DNA from: Mangrovimonas sp. TPBH4
Lineage (GTDB): Bacteria > Bacteroidota > Bacteroidia > Flavobacteriales > Flavobacteriaceae
Length of the DNA stretch: 64,000 bases
Assembly: GCF_001280505.1 (NCBI RefSeq)
Contig: NZ_LBIO01000050.1
Span: 124,001-188,000 of the forward strand
Direction of reading: 5' to 3'
In this document: positions 7,902-15,839 of the stretch, piece after piece
Position numbering within the stretch: the first letter of the stretch is position 1
Layout: each line of letters starts with the position of its first letter
Notes under the pieces: model-generated
Seen by the model: the letters and a program-made list of their open reading frames with translations, nothing else
Database searches by the model: none
Told to the model about the DNA's origin: nothing
Made by a program: the position numbers and the translations under genes

Positions 7902-7930
7902 AAAAGCACCCTTTTTTAAGGGTGCTTTTC
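7902..7930 (-). terminator. Terminator upstream of SPFH promoter region
   Basis: Stem AAAAGCACCC/GGGTGCTTTT with a six-base loop. It lies between two minus-strand genes, 195 bases being free of genes there. It is downstream of no minus-strand gene except through the SPFH region, so its use is unclear; it is near-symmetrical and would work on either strand. Confidence 0.55.
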
Positions 7931-7951
7931 TTCATTTATATGAGTTATATT

Positions 7952-8680
7952 TTAATTATAGGGACAATGGCATTTGTTACTTCTGAATAGGTTTGAGAAA
8001 AAGCCATCGAGATCATCAGGGTTTGTACGGAAGATGTCTATAAAAACACTTAAGCGTAGCATGTTGGGTTTATATGCCTTCAAATCTGCTAGGTTAACAC
8101 CGTAAGCACTGTGGATTATGTCTAACAATTCTTCTTCGGTTTCTTTTAAACCTTGTTCGTACCTAAGATCTACTCCAAACCTACCAAAACGTACCATAAC
8201 CCCAAAGCTGAAGTTTACGGTGGTTTTGTCCAAATCTGGACCTCCATCACTATACGAAGTTACTTGAACTCCATCTAGTGTAGTGTCATTATAAAAATTA
8301 AATCCAGGTCCAAGGTAAATGGATACTGGGTCAAAAATTTCAAAACCGGCCAAAACGGGAACCTCTATTCTGGAGGTTTTCCAATAAGCAGTTTTATCCG
8401 GAAAATCATAACTGTTTTTGGAAGACAGGTAAACTATTTCAGGTCTAAGAAAGAATCTACCATATTCAACAGTAAAATAACCTCCAAATTGATACCCTAG
8501 TTCCTTGTTTGGGGAGAATAATTCATCTTCATCCATTGTTGCAATGGAATTGGCTCTGGAATTTATATCGCCTATAGTGTAGTAATTTAATCCCCCTTTA
8601 GCTCCAATGGCAAATTCTTGAGCTTTGGAGGAATAGAGTCCCAATAGGCAAGTGATTAACAGTAAAATTGGTGCTCGCAT
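7952..8680 (-). CDS. Outer-membrane beta-barrel protein (PorT-like family)
   Basis: A 242-residue protein with a signal peptide cleaved near SSKAQ, followed by alternating strands of the PorT-like outer-membrane barrel family: AIGAKGGLNYYTIGD, LGYQFGGYFTVEYG, FFLRPEIVYL, RIEVPVLAGFEIFDPVSIYLGPGFNF, NFSFGVMVRFGRFGVDLRYEQGL. It ends in a short Cys-containing tail (NKCHCPYN) after the last strand LRLSVFIDIF. No ligand can be deduced. It is probably monocistronic. Confidence 0.8.
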   Translation of the reverse strand: MRAPILLLITCLLGLYSSKAQEFAIGAKGGLNYYTIGDINSRANSIATMDEDELFSPNKELGYQFGGYFTVEYGRFFLRPEIVYLSSKNSYDFPDKTAYWKTSRIEVPVLAGFEIFDPVSIYLGPGFNFYNDTTLDGVQVTSYSDGGPDLDKTTVNFSFGVMVRFGRFGVDLRYEQGLKETEEELLDIIHSAYGVNLADLKAYKPNMLRLSVFIDIFRTNPDDLDGFFSNLFRSNKCHCPYN

Positions 8681-8821
8681 GGTTAATTAGTGGGATTGGT
8701 AATCCTATTAAAACTAATTTAACACAACTATACGTACACAATTTAATCGATTAGCAACCTTATTTTTCGTTAATCTTAGTAAAATATTTGAAAATGAATC
8801 TTTTAACTTAAATATGCTAGG

Positions 8822-9757
8822 TTAATTTGATTTTATAAAAGCCGAAATACTTTCCACTAAATGTTGAGAAATAGGCAGAGAGGTGTCATTGTAGGTTTTA
8901 AAGTTTTCAAGTTCGTTGTCATCCACTTCTATAAATACATGATTCATTTTATCGATAATTTTTAACTGGGCATTTGGCGCCGCGCTTTTCAGTAACTCCG
9001 CATCTGCTTGTGAAATTTGCAAATCATTGGTACCATTTATTATTAAGATGGGCATGTCGAGCTTTGCAATACTTTCTTGTGGATCATATTGTATCCAATT
9101 AATCATAAAGGGTTGAATGTCTATGTTGAAAATGGAGTTTAAGGCAGGGGAGTAGTCTGTAGTGGTTTGCCCTGACTTTAAAATATCGATAATCCTGTTG
9201 CTTTCTTCAGAAAATTGAGGTGCGCTTTTAGCAATTTGTTCCTTTAAAACTTCATCGATACTTTTGCCTGGCCCAGCCAAAGAAATAAATCCGTTGGCGC
9301 CGTCCTTGGCTGCTAACATGCCAATAAGACTTCCTTGGCTATGCCCGATAATATAGATTTTTGAAAAAGCCTTTTTCTTTTTGAAATATTGCAATACATC
9401 TGTAGCATCAGTTACAAAGTCGTCAAACATGATTTCCTCGTCTAACTTTCCAGTTTGTAATAATTTCACTGAACGCTTGTCATATCTAAACGTTGCCATA
9501 CCATCCTTTGTCAAAGCTTCAGCCAATTTTTTTAGTGAATTGTTTTTGGCAAAATTTTGATTTCCATTTCTATCTGTTGGGCCAGATCCTGCAATTAAAA
9601 TTGCCAATGGTGGTTTTTGAATGTCATTCGGTAATAATAAGGTACCATCAATAAATTCGCTTACTGAGATATTTTCAGAGGTGAAATTTGAATTTTGTGC
9701 AAGTAGACTAAAGTGGATGCAAACAAAACAGATGAATAAAGAGAAAATAGATTTCAT
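8822..9757 (-). CDS. Secreted alpha/beta hydrolase
   Basis: A 311-residue protein from ATG at 9757: signal peptide MKSIFSLFICFVCIHFSLLA, then an alpha/beta hydrolase core. Seen are the oxyanion region IAGSGPTDRNGN, nucleophile Ser140 in GHSQGS, the acid in NGTNDLQ and the histidine in MNHVF. The frame extends to 9808, but a TAAATTTG promoter box (9779-9786) lies inside that extension, so the shorter start is right. Family members are esterases or peptidases of unknown substrate. Monocistronic. Confidence 0.83.
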   Translation of the reverse strand: MKSIFSLFICFVCIHFSLLAQNSNFTSENISVSEFIDGTLLLPNDIQKPPLAILIAGSGPTDRNGNQNFAKNNSLKKLAEALTKDGMATFRYDKRSVKLLQTGKLDEEIMFDDFVTDATDVLQYFKKKKAFSKIYIIGHSQGSLIGMLAAKDGANGFISLAGPGKSIDEVLKEQIAKSAPQFSEESNRIIDILKSGQTTTDYSPALNSIFNIDIQPFMINWIQYDPQESIAKLDMPILIINGTNDLQISQADAELLKSAAPNAQLKIIDKMNHVFIEVDDNELENFKTYNDTSLPISQHLVESISAFIKSN

Positions 9758-9778
9758 AGCAGGTTCTTGATTAATGTT

Positions 9779-9786
9779 CAAATTTA
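9779..9786 (-). promoter_or_regulatory. Predicted -7 box TAAATTTG of the hydrolase gene
   Basis: Exact TAnnTTTG match on the minus strand, 22 bases before the ATG at 9757. It decides the start codon of that gene. Confidence 0.55.
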
Positions 9787-9880
9787 AACAAAAGTTGAGA
9801 TCATTCATTCTATCTTTTTAACGTTTTCTCTATTAAATTGGTGCTTTTTCAGAGGAGAATATTGAAAACTTTAAGATGTA

Positions 9881-9959
9881 TTTCGTCGATAAAACGTGTG
9901 TTTTTGTCTTTAAATGTTAAAATTTAATGCATTTCATCGATTTATTATGTGTTTTAATC
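9881..9959. repeat. Two imperfect 28-bp direct repeats in the gene-free region 9758-10143
   Basis: Copies at 9881-9908 and 9932-9959 share TTTC-TCGAT and TGTGTTTT at matching places (about 20 of 28 bases), with starts 51 bp apart. They lie upstream of the putative small RNA promoter at 9980, so they might be regulator sites. Low complexity of AT-rich DNA makes chance possible. Confidence 0.3.
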
Positions 9960-9979
9960 GATGCATTGAAATATTGTTT

Positions 9980-9987
9980 TACATTTG
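9980..9987 (+). promoter_or_regulatory. Predicted -7 box TACATTTG in an intergenic region
   Basis: Exact TAnnTTTG match on the plus strand with no plus-strand gene until 10776 and a plus-oriented terminator at 10098. A -33 TTG is not clear. Confidence 0.4.
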
Positions 9988-9993
9988 AAGTGT

Positions 9994-10128
9994 ACTAGAA
10001 ATTTAGTTTTTAGTTCAATGGATTAATTAATTAATATTTGCATTATGTTGTTGGCTTTAGAGACCCTAAATCTACACATGTAAAACAGCAAATTAGGAAA
10101 ACCGAGATTGAGGGATCTCGGTTTTTTC
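9994..10128 (+). ncRNA. Candidate small RNA
   Basis: Predicted from a TACATTTG box at 9980 to a terminator whose six-T tail faces the plus strand (10098-10127), about 135 nt. Genes on both sides are on the minus strand, so this terminator has no other plus-strand user. The only ORF inside is a 12-residue one starting MLLALETLN at about 10044. No known RNA family is recognised. Confidence 0.35.
10098..10128 (+). terminator. Rho-independent terminator, plus-oriented
   Basis: Perfect 11-bp stem AAAACCGAGAT/ATCTCGGTTTT with a short loop, followed by further T on the plus strand; the minus side has fewer T. It may also serve the minus-strand alkB gene ending at 10144. Confidence 0.75.
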
Positions 10129-10143
10129 TTTTTATAGAGTTCT

Positions 10144-10743
10144 TTAAATTATCTTTCTGAAGGTTAGATTAATTCTGGGGCCAACCTTTCGTTTCGTTTT
10201 TGCAATTTGATGCAACCAATGTTCCTGCATAGCGCCTTTCATAATCAATAAGCTTCCGTGTTCCAATACCACTTTGTGACGTTCATTTTTTAATTGACGG
10301 TGCTTGAAATGAAAATAGCGCTGTTCTCCAAAACTTACCGAAGCAATCACGGGGTGGATGCCTAATGAAGCCTCATTGTCAGCATGCCAACCATTGCTGT
10401 CGTTGCCATTTCGGTAGAGGTTTAAAAGCACAGAGTTAAAATGATGTAGGGCTTCCTCTTCAACCTTAGCTTTGATTTCCAAAAGATCTTTGGAGAACGG
10501 ATTAGGATGCATCGTAATACCTGAATAGCTATAGGGCGTATTGCTTTCACCATAAAAGGCCGTTAATCTTGGCTGTTGATAGGTTTTCCCGAATACTTTT
10601 ATTTCATCTTGCTGCCATTGGGTACCTTCCATAAGCTGTTCAAAGTAGTAGGTGGCTTCTGTTTTTGAGAAGAAATTTGGGATGTAAATAAGTTCTGCGT
10701 CGGGCAATTTCCAAATCAGTTTTTCTCCAGAAAATAAATCCAT
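10144..10743 (-). CDS. AlkB-like Fe(II)/2-oxoglutarate dioxygenase
   Basis: A 199-residue cytoplasmic enzyme of the AlkB family, which oxidatively removes alkyl groups from DNA or RNA bases. The iron ligands are H120 and D122 in WHADNE and a distal His in the HWLHQI region; the 2-oxoglutarate-binding arginine is in RINLTFRK. The motif PRLTAFYGE and the substrate-lid region are as in the bacterial AlkB/ALKBH2-like group. Monocistronic, divergent from the dipeptidase gene at 10776 with only about 30 bases between. Confidence 0.92.
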   Translation of the reverse strand: MDLFSGEKLIWKLPDAELIYIPNFFSKTEATYYFEQLMEGTQWQQDEIKVFGKTYQQPRLTAFYGESNTPYSYSGITMHPNPFSKDLLEIKAKVEEEALHHFNSVLLNLYRNGNDSNGWHADNEASLGIHPVIASVSFGEQRYFHFKHRQLKNERHKVVLEHGSLLIMKGAMQEHWLHQIAKTKRKVGPRINLTFRKII

Positions 10744-10775
10744 AGCCTTAATTTTTCTAAATTAGCCTTTACATT

Positions 10776-11456
10776 ATGAAGAACAAAATACTGATAATAC
10801 TATTTATAGTCATAAGTTTTGCCTTTAAATTACAGGAGACAAATACCTTGCCCGATGGTTTTGTGTATGTAGATTCTGTTATTCCGGATATTGAAGTGGA
10901 ACTTCGATATTATAGCTCACATAATTTTGTTGGAGATACCATTACAGGCTATCAATCCAACAGATTGATATTAACCAAGCGGGCAGCCGAAGCACTGAAG
11001 TTGGTACAGGATGAATTGCAACAGCAAAACTTGTGTTTAAAAGTATATGATGGTTACAGGCCGCAACAAGCCGTTAACCATTTTATGCAATGGGCACGTA
11101 ACTTAAATGACACGATTGAAAAGCAAGAATTCTATCCTAATGTTAATAAGAGACATTTATTTCGTGATGGTTATATTGCCACGCGTTCTGGACACAGTAG
11201 AGGCAGTACCTTGGACCTTACCATTGTAGATGCCGAAACTTTAGAGCCTTTGGACATGGGAAGTCCCTACGATTTTTTTGGAATGTCTTCTTGGGTGGCT
11301 TTTGAAGGCATTACAGCGGAGCAAAAAGCTAACCGCCAATTACTGCAAAGGGTGATGAACAAACATAACTTTAGGAGTTATTCAAAGGAGTGGTGGCATT
11401 TTACCTTGCGCTGGGAGCCATTTCCAGACACTTATTTCGATTTTCCTGTGAAGTAA
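10776..11456 (+). CDS. D-alanyl-D-alanine dipeptidase (VanX/DdpX, peptidase M15D)
   Basis: A 226-residue exported zinc peptidase that splits D-Ala-D-Ala. The signal peptide is at residues 1-20. Catalytic motifs are SGHSRGSTLDLTI (His and Asp zinc ligands, SxHxxGxxxD) and EWWHF (catalytic Glu and third ligand His). The KVYDGYRPQQAV region carries the substrate-contacting Arg. In Gram-negatives this is usually a housekeeping enzyme for recycling cell-wall dipeptide and not vancomycin resistance: no vanHA or vanRS genes are nearby. Confidence 0.92.
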   Translation: MKNKILIILFIVISFAFKLQETNTLPDGFVYVDSVIPDIEVELRYYSSHNFVGDTITGYQSNRLILTKRAAEALKLVQDELQQQNLCLKVYDGYRPQQAVNHFMQWARNLNDTIEKQEFYPNVNKRHLFRDGYIATRSGHSRGSTLDLTIVDAETLEPLDMGSPYDFFGMSSWVAFEGITAEQKANRQLLQRVMNKHNFRSYSKEWWHFTLRWEPFPDTYFDFPVK

Positions 11457-11463
11457 ATATTCC

Positions 11464-12453
11464 TTAATCCTCTTTAAAAACCTTATAGGTTACTCCAATA
11501 CCGTAATTGGTAAGGTCTGATTTTAATAGGGAGGATTCAATACCACTTCCTTTTTCAAATCGAACCCATTCATTATCATTAAGGAATACCCGCTTTATGT
11601 AAGTGTTGTTTTCTACAATTTCATCTGTAAATGGTAGCAACGGTCTAAAGTTGGTTGGGATTTTTAAAACACCATTTCTAGACTTCACCTCTTTGTATTT
11701 TTTGTTAGGAAGTAGTTTTCCGTTCTTGTCAGTATAACCCAATACTTGAAGTGATACAAAAAAACCATTGTCGGGGATGTCCAATTTGTGTTTAGTTACA
11801 TCAAGTTCAAAAACATCGCCGTGTTTTTCGGTTGCTACAAAAACGATGTTTTCATAGGTGAGTACGTCTCCAGGGAAACCTTCCTGATTCTCGTAGAATT
11901 TTACTTTAAAGAGGGTCGAAAAAGGTTGTTTGTCGGCATTGGCTTTTTTACGCTTTTCCCAATCTTTAGATTCCAAAGTAATTGGAAAATGAATGGTAGC
12001 TATTTCCTTGTCTTGAGAGGTTTCGTTTGGGAAAAAGACGGCAATTTCAGATTCTATGGTTGGTAACCAACATTTATAATAATCATCGTCCAAATAGGGT
12101 TTTTGAGTTTCCTTTTTAAATTTTCGGTCCTCTTTGGGCACATTTACATTTAAAACCACTTCTTCCAATTGGTCAATATGAGGTTCTAAAAGCAAGATTT
12201 TGGGAAGATTTTCAGTAGAAACTCCTAAGTCTTTATATCCTAAGGCCGAAATGAATAGAGAGTCGATATCCGGATATAGCTTTTTGGTGAAGATGAACAT
12301 GCCTGAATCATCAGCAAAAATACCGTTGCCATTCCCGAAGGAAATAGTAGCGTAGGGAATAGGTTCATTCGTGTTTCCATCCTTGATGGTGGTTTGGGCC
12401 ATTGCCAAACCACCAAAAAATAGGATGTTTATATATAATAAGATGTGTCGCAT
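11464..12453 (-). CDS. Secreted protein with carboxypeptidase-like regulatory domain
   Basis: A 329-residue protein: signal peptide ending AMAQ, then a carboxypeptidase D regulatory-like domain at about residues 20-100 (TTIKDGNTNEPIPYATISF, with an internal DDSG turn and a FISALGYKD strand), as in TonB-linked outer membrane proteins. The remaining 230 residues are mixed and unassigned. Its ATG shares one base with the stop of the DUF885 gene (TAATG), so the two are translationally coupled and probably act together in the envelope. The function is unknown. Confidence 0.75.
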   Translation of the reverse strand: MRHILLYINILFFGGLAMAQTTIKDGNTNEPIPYATISFGNGNGIFADDSGMFIFTKKLYPDIDSLFISALGYKDLGVSTENLPKILLLEPHIDQLEEVVLNVNVPKEDRKFKKETQKPYLDDDYYKCWLPTIESEIAVFFPNETSQDKEIATIHFPITLESKDWEKRKKANADKQPFSTLFKVKFYENQEGFPGDVLTYENIVFVATEKHGDVFELDVTKHKLDIPDNGFFVSLQVLGYTDKNGKLLPNKKYKEVKSRNGVLKIPTNFRPLLPFTDEIVENNTYIKRVFLNDNEWVRFEKGSGIESSLLKSDLTNYGIGVTYKVFKED

Positions 12454-14252
12454 TATTTTTTAGCCTTTATCCAAGTATTTATTTTGGTTTCCAAAAAGGC
12501 CAATGGCATATTTCCAGACTCTAATACTTGGTTGTGGAATTCAGAAATATTGAATTTGTCTCCCAATTCCTTTTCGGCTTTGGCTCTCAATTCCAAAATT
12601 TTCAACTGACCAATTTTGTATGAAAGTGCTTGCCCCGGAATGGCCATGTAGCGCTCCACCTCAGAGATGATGCTTGATTCACTTTCGGCTTCGTTTTCTA
12701 AAGAATATTGAATGGCCTGCTCTCTTGACCAGCCTTTAGTGTGGATTCCTGTATCCACTACCAAACGAATGGCTCGGTGCATTTCTGCACTTAACATTCC
12801 AAAATATTGGTAGGGATTTGAGTAAAGTCCCAATTCTTTACCAAGGGACTCCGTGTACAAGGCCCAGCCTTCACCATAGGCACTGTAATATAAGGTTTTT
12901 CTAAAGCTTGGCAACTCTTCATTTTCCTGTTGCAATGAAATTTGGTAATGGTGCCCTGGAATGGCTTCGTGTAGGAATAATGATTCGTCCATAAAGTTGT
13001 TGTATTCCGAAGCATTTGGAACCGGTACATAAAAAATACCTGGTCTAGTTCCGTCAACAGATCCAGGGCTGTATTCTGCACTTGCCGAAGCTTCCCTGAA
13101 AGCCTCTGTTCGTCTTACTTCAAAAGCGGTTTTTGGTTTTAAATCGAACAATTTTTCCAATTGCGGTTGCATGGTTGCGTGGATATTGTTGAAGTGATCG
13201 ATCACTTGTTGCGCCTCTGTATAAGGCATCAGTTCTTTATTGTTTCTTACAAAGTCGAAGAAACTTTTTAGGTCTCCTTCATAACCAACTTGAGCCTTCA
13301 CTTTTTCCATTTCAGAAGAAATACGAGCAACTTCACTCAATCCCAGTTGGTGAATTTCATCCGCCGTCATGTTAGTCGTGGTATACTGCTTAATCGCAAA
13401 GGCATAATAATCGAGTCCAGTTGGAATTTCTGAAATACCACTTGAAGTCCTTCCTGCTTCCAAATAGTCTTTGCTCATGTAATCCAACAACTTTTTGTTG
13501 GCAGGCACCACTTTGGTTTCGATAAGGTTTTTATAGGCTTCAGTCAATTTGGTTTTATCTTCCTCAGTAAAATCTTCAGGGAAGCTTTTGATAGGAAAGA
13601 AAAATAAATGCTCTTCGGTAGTAGCGTTGGTAAGTGCTTCCAATTGAGGAAGGACTTTTGTGATCAATGATTTTGGAAGCGTATAGCCTTTGCTAACACC
13701 TTCTTTCATTTTTGCTTCGGCAGAGGCCATCCATTCCAAATAGCCATTTACACGCAGTAGCCAGTTATTATAGTCTTGTACAGTATTGAAGGGTTGTGAA
13801 CCAGCACCACTGGCCAATTGACCTATCATCAAAGGAAGGGACCAAAATTGGTTTATAGGCATTAAGTCTTCTCTAAATGTAAGGCGTTCCAAATTGATAT
13901 CGCATTCCCAATTTAGGATGGCTTTAGAAAGTTGTTGACTTTCGCTTAATTGAGCATCCTGAAATGCGTTTACTTGCTCCTTATAGCTGGTATAATGGGC
14001 CTTGGTTTTTGCCAAAAAGTCATCCGATAGCATGTTTGGAAGCAAGTCGTTGTATCTGTTGTCCCCCTCTGCAGTGGCATTTAAAGGATTAAGTTTTAAG
14101 GCGTCTTGATAATAAGCTTCCAATACTTTGTCAAATTCGGCATTGGGCATATTTGCATTGATTGTTTGAGAATCTGTTTCGGTTGGTTTGGTCTCATTTT
14201 TACAAGCAATAAACGTTGCAATTAGACCAGCAGCTATTAATAATTTCTTCAT
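12453..14252 (-). CDS. DUF885 family lipoprotein, probable zinc peptidase
   Basis: A 599-residue protein anchored as a lipoprotein (signal peptide, lipobox ...ATFIAC, Cys at about residue 17). The DUF885 hallmark HEAIPGHHYQ, a variant of HExxH, is at about residues 430-440, followed by ALYTESLGKELGLY with a likely third ligand Glu. Family members have been classed as M-type metallopeptidases, but substrates are not established. It is first gene of a two-gene operon with the regulatory-domain protein downstream. The promoter region contains TATCTTTA, one base from consensus. Confidence 0.87.
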   Translation of the reverse strand: MKKLLIAAGLIATFIACKNETKPTETDSQTINANMPNAEFDKVLEAYYQDALKLNPLNATAEGDNRYNDLLPNMLSDDFLAKTKAHYTSYKEQVNAFQDAQLSESQQLSKAILNWECDINLERLTFREDLMPINQFWSLPLMIGQLASGAGSQPFNTVQDYNNWLLRVNGYLEWMASAEAKMKEGVSKGYTLPKSLITKVLPQLEALTNATTEEHLFFFPIKSFPEDFTEEDKTKLTEAYKNLIETKVVPANKKLLDYMSKDYLEAGRTSSGISEIPTGLDYYAFAIKQYTTTNMTADEIHQLGLSEVARISSEMEKVKAQVGYEGDLKSFFDFVRNNKELMPYTEAQQVIDHFNNIHATMQPQLEKLFDLKPKTAFEVRRTEAFREASASAEYSPGSVDGTRPGIFYVPVPNASEYNNFMDESLFLHEAIPGHHYQISLQQENEELPSFRKTLYYSAYGEGWALYTESLGKELGLYSNPYQYFGMLSAEMHRAIRLVVDTGIHTKGWSREQAIQYSLENEAESESSIISEVERYMAIPGQALSYKIGQLKILELRAKAEKELGDKFNISEFHNQVLESGNMPLAFLETKINTWIKAKK

Positions 14253-14313
14253 TAAAACAATAAAATTTTATTTGAGGTTTTAAAGATACGGATTCTATGC
14301 AGTTTCTAAAGCA

Positions 14314-14343
14314 TAAAAAAAACTGCCATTAAAATGGCAGTTT
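14314..14343 (-). terminator. Terminator of the DUF6249 gene
   Basis: Stem AACTGCCATT/AATGGCAGTT followed on the minus strand by an eight-base T run, about 35 bases after the stop at 14376. Confidence 0.82.
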
Positions 14344-14375
14344 ACGGTGTTGAGGTTATAAATTAGGCTTGTAAT

Positions 14376-14717
14376 TTATTCCTTATCCAAATTTTGAGTC
14401 ATTTTAAAACCTATGAATAGGCCAACTCCAGCCATTAAAAATATGGTTCCAGGCATGGCAATATCTTCATCTACTCCCATAGATACCAATATCTGTGAGA
14501 TAAAAATTCCAACACCAATACTCATCAGTAAAAGCGCTAGGTTCAAAATAATGACCTTCCAAATAGGTGCTGTACGTTGTTTGCCCATTGTAAAAATACT
14601 GGCATCTGCTCCTTTTTCAATTAGGGCTAGACGTTCTTTATTTCGCGTAGAAAAATAAAGGTAAACTATCCCGAATAGGGCCAAGAAAAAGCTAATAGGT
14701 ATTAATATTTCTTCCAT
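14376..14717 (-). CDS. DUF6249-like small membrane protein
   Basis: A 113-residue protein with three hydrophobic segments (about residues 4-21, 51-72 and 86-105) and a cytoplasmic loop ERLALIEKGADASIF, the typical layout of DUF6249 proteins of Bacteroidota. The biochemical role is unknown. It is divergently transcribed from the ECF sigma operon and has the same ECF-type promoter sequence, so it is probably a member of that sigma factor's regulon. Confidence 0.75.
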   Translation of the reverse strand: MEEILIPISFFLALFGIVYLYFSTRNKERLALIEKGADASIFTMGKQRTAPIWKVIILNLALLLMSIGVGIFISQILVSMGVDEDIAMPGTIFLMAGVGLFIGFKMTQNLDKE

Positions 14718-14761
14718 GATACTTGTTTTTTAATTGATTACTTTTAATATGTTTTTATCTT

Positions 14762-14789
14762 ATGACGATACTTTTTTCATTAAGGTTAC
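14762..14789 (-). promoter_or_regulatory. ECF-type promoter of the DUF6249 gene (GTAACC-N16-CGTCAT)
   Basis: On the minus strand GTAACC (14784-14789) and CGTCAT (14762-14767) are 16 bp apart. The AAC of the -35 and CGT of the -10 are the conserved core of ECF sigma promoters. The ATG follows after about 45 bases. Sequence and spacing are the same as for the opposite promoter at 14824. Confidence 0.65.
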
Positions 14790-14823
14790 AAAAAGACTGA
14801 AAAAATATTTTTATAAAAAAGTT

Positions 14824-14851
14824 GTAACCTCAAAAGTTATAGGGGCGTCTT
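14824..14851 (+). promoter_or_regulatory. ECF-type promoter of the sigma operon (GTAACC-N16-CGTCTT)
   Basis: GTAACC (14824-14829) and CGTCTT (14846-14851) are 16 bp apart, nine bases before the ATG at 14861. The transcript would have almost no leader. This suggests that the sigma factor drives its own gene. Confidence 0.65.
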
Positions 14852-14860
14852 ATTTGTTAC

Positions 14861-15439
14861 ATGGCCATCAACGAGCACATAATTATCAATCAAATTATTG
14901 AAGGAAATACCGGTGCGTTTTCTGTATTGGTAGATCAATATAAGGACATGGTCTTTACTTTGGCACTGCGAATGGTCAAAAATAGGGAGGAAGCTGAAGA
15001 AGTGGCACAAGACACTTTTATAAAGGTGTATAAATCTTTAAGGAAGTTCAAAGGGGATTCCAAACTGTCCACTTGGGTTTATAAGGTGGCCTACAACACT
15101 TGTTTGGACAGTATTAAAAAGAACAAAAAATACTTGGCCAATGTGCCCGTAGATGAGATAACAATGCGGTACATTAAAACAATGGATACCGCTTTGGATG
15201 GTATTTTGGAGGCGGAAAAGGCACAGTTGATTCAGGATTGTCTTAATCAATTGCCAAGTGAGGATAGTTTTTTGTTGACTCTGTTTTATTTTGAAGAGCA
15301 GAGTTTGGAGGAAATTTCCAAAGTAGTGGGGATTACACCCAATAATGTTAAAGTTAAGTTGTTTAGAAGCCGCAAAAAGTTGGCTTCCATATTGAAAACA
15401 CAATTAGAACCTGAAATGATAGCACGTTATGAAAACTGA
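14861..15439 (+). CDS. ECF family RNA polymerase sigma factor
   Basis: A 192-residue sigma factor with only regions 2 and 4. Region 2 is at about residues 20-90 (FSVLVDQYKDMVFTLALRM, EEAEEVAQDTFIKVYKSL, LSTWVYKVAYN), region 4 at about 130-180 (LPSEDSFLLTLFYFEEQSLEEISKV, VKVKLFRSRKKL). The downstream gene overlaps its end by 11 bases and encodes a one-to-two-helix membrane protein that is a probable anti-sigma factor. Its own promoter and that of the divergent DUF6249 gene match the ECF pattern, so autoregulation is likely. The ATG is close to the predicted transcription start and no ribosome binding site is seen. Confidence 0.93.
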   Translation: MAINEHIIINQIIEGNTGAFSVLVDQYKDMVFTLALRMVKNREEAEEVAQDTFIKVYKSLRKFKGDSKLSTWVYKVAYNTCLDSIKKNKKYLANVPVDEITMRYIKTMDTALDGILEAEKAQLIQDCLNQLPSEDSFLLTLFYFEEQSLEEISKVVGITPNNVKVKLFRSRKKLASILKTQLEPEMIARYEN

Positions 15440-15839
15440 AAAGGATAAAGAATTGGAGCAATTGGTTCAAAAGTTCATGGAGAATTCACAAAAAGAGTCT
15501 CCTTCGTTCGAGTTTACTTCAAAAGTCATGGAGGAAATAGAACAGCTTTCGGAAGTGAAAAGAATCACTTATAAACCTCTAGTTCCCAAAGCGGTTTGGT
15601 GGATGCTTTCTGTGGGCTTAGGTCTGTTAGTGCTTTATATAGCGCTTGGAGCTCCTGCACAAGGGGAAGGTTGGTCATCCTATATTTCTTTGGAACAAAT
15701 CAAAATTCCAAAATGGAATGCTTTTTCAGGAATCAAGTTTTCTCAAACCACAATGTACGGAATGGTAATGTTGGCATTGATGGTAATGGTGCAAATTCCG
15801 TTGCTGAAGCATTATTTCAATTCCCGTCTTAAATTGTAA
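15429..15839 (+). CDS. Probable anti-sigma factor, membrane protein
   Basis: A 136-residue protein with a charged cytoplasmic N-terminus (about 60 residues, KTEKDKELEQLVQKFM, SFEFTSKVMEEIEQL), a hydrophobic helix at about 58-75, a roughly 35-residue outside loop and a second helix at about 105-125. It overlaps the sigma gene by 11 bases. The N-terminus has no zinc HxxxCxxC motif. Placement and topology match anti-sigma or accessory proteins of Bacteroidota ECF operons; the role is inferred. Confidence 0.68.
   Translation: MKTEKDKELEQLVQKFMENSQKESPSFEFTSKVMEEIEQLSEVKRITYKPLVPKAVWWMLSVGLGLLVLYIALGAPAQGEGWSSYISLEQIKIPKWNAFSGIKFSQTTMYGMVMLALMVMVQIPLLKHYFNSRLKL

Noticed and set aside
10776-11456. 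VanX-like gene as evidence for vancomycin resistance
   Set aside because: No vanH, vanA or regulator genes are near; the enzyme is common in Gram-negatives for dipeptide recycling.
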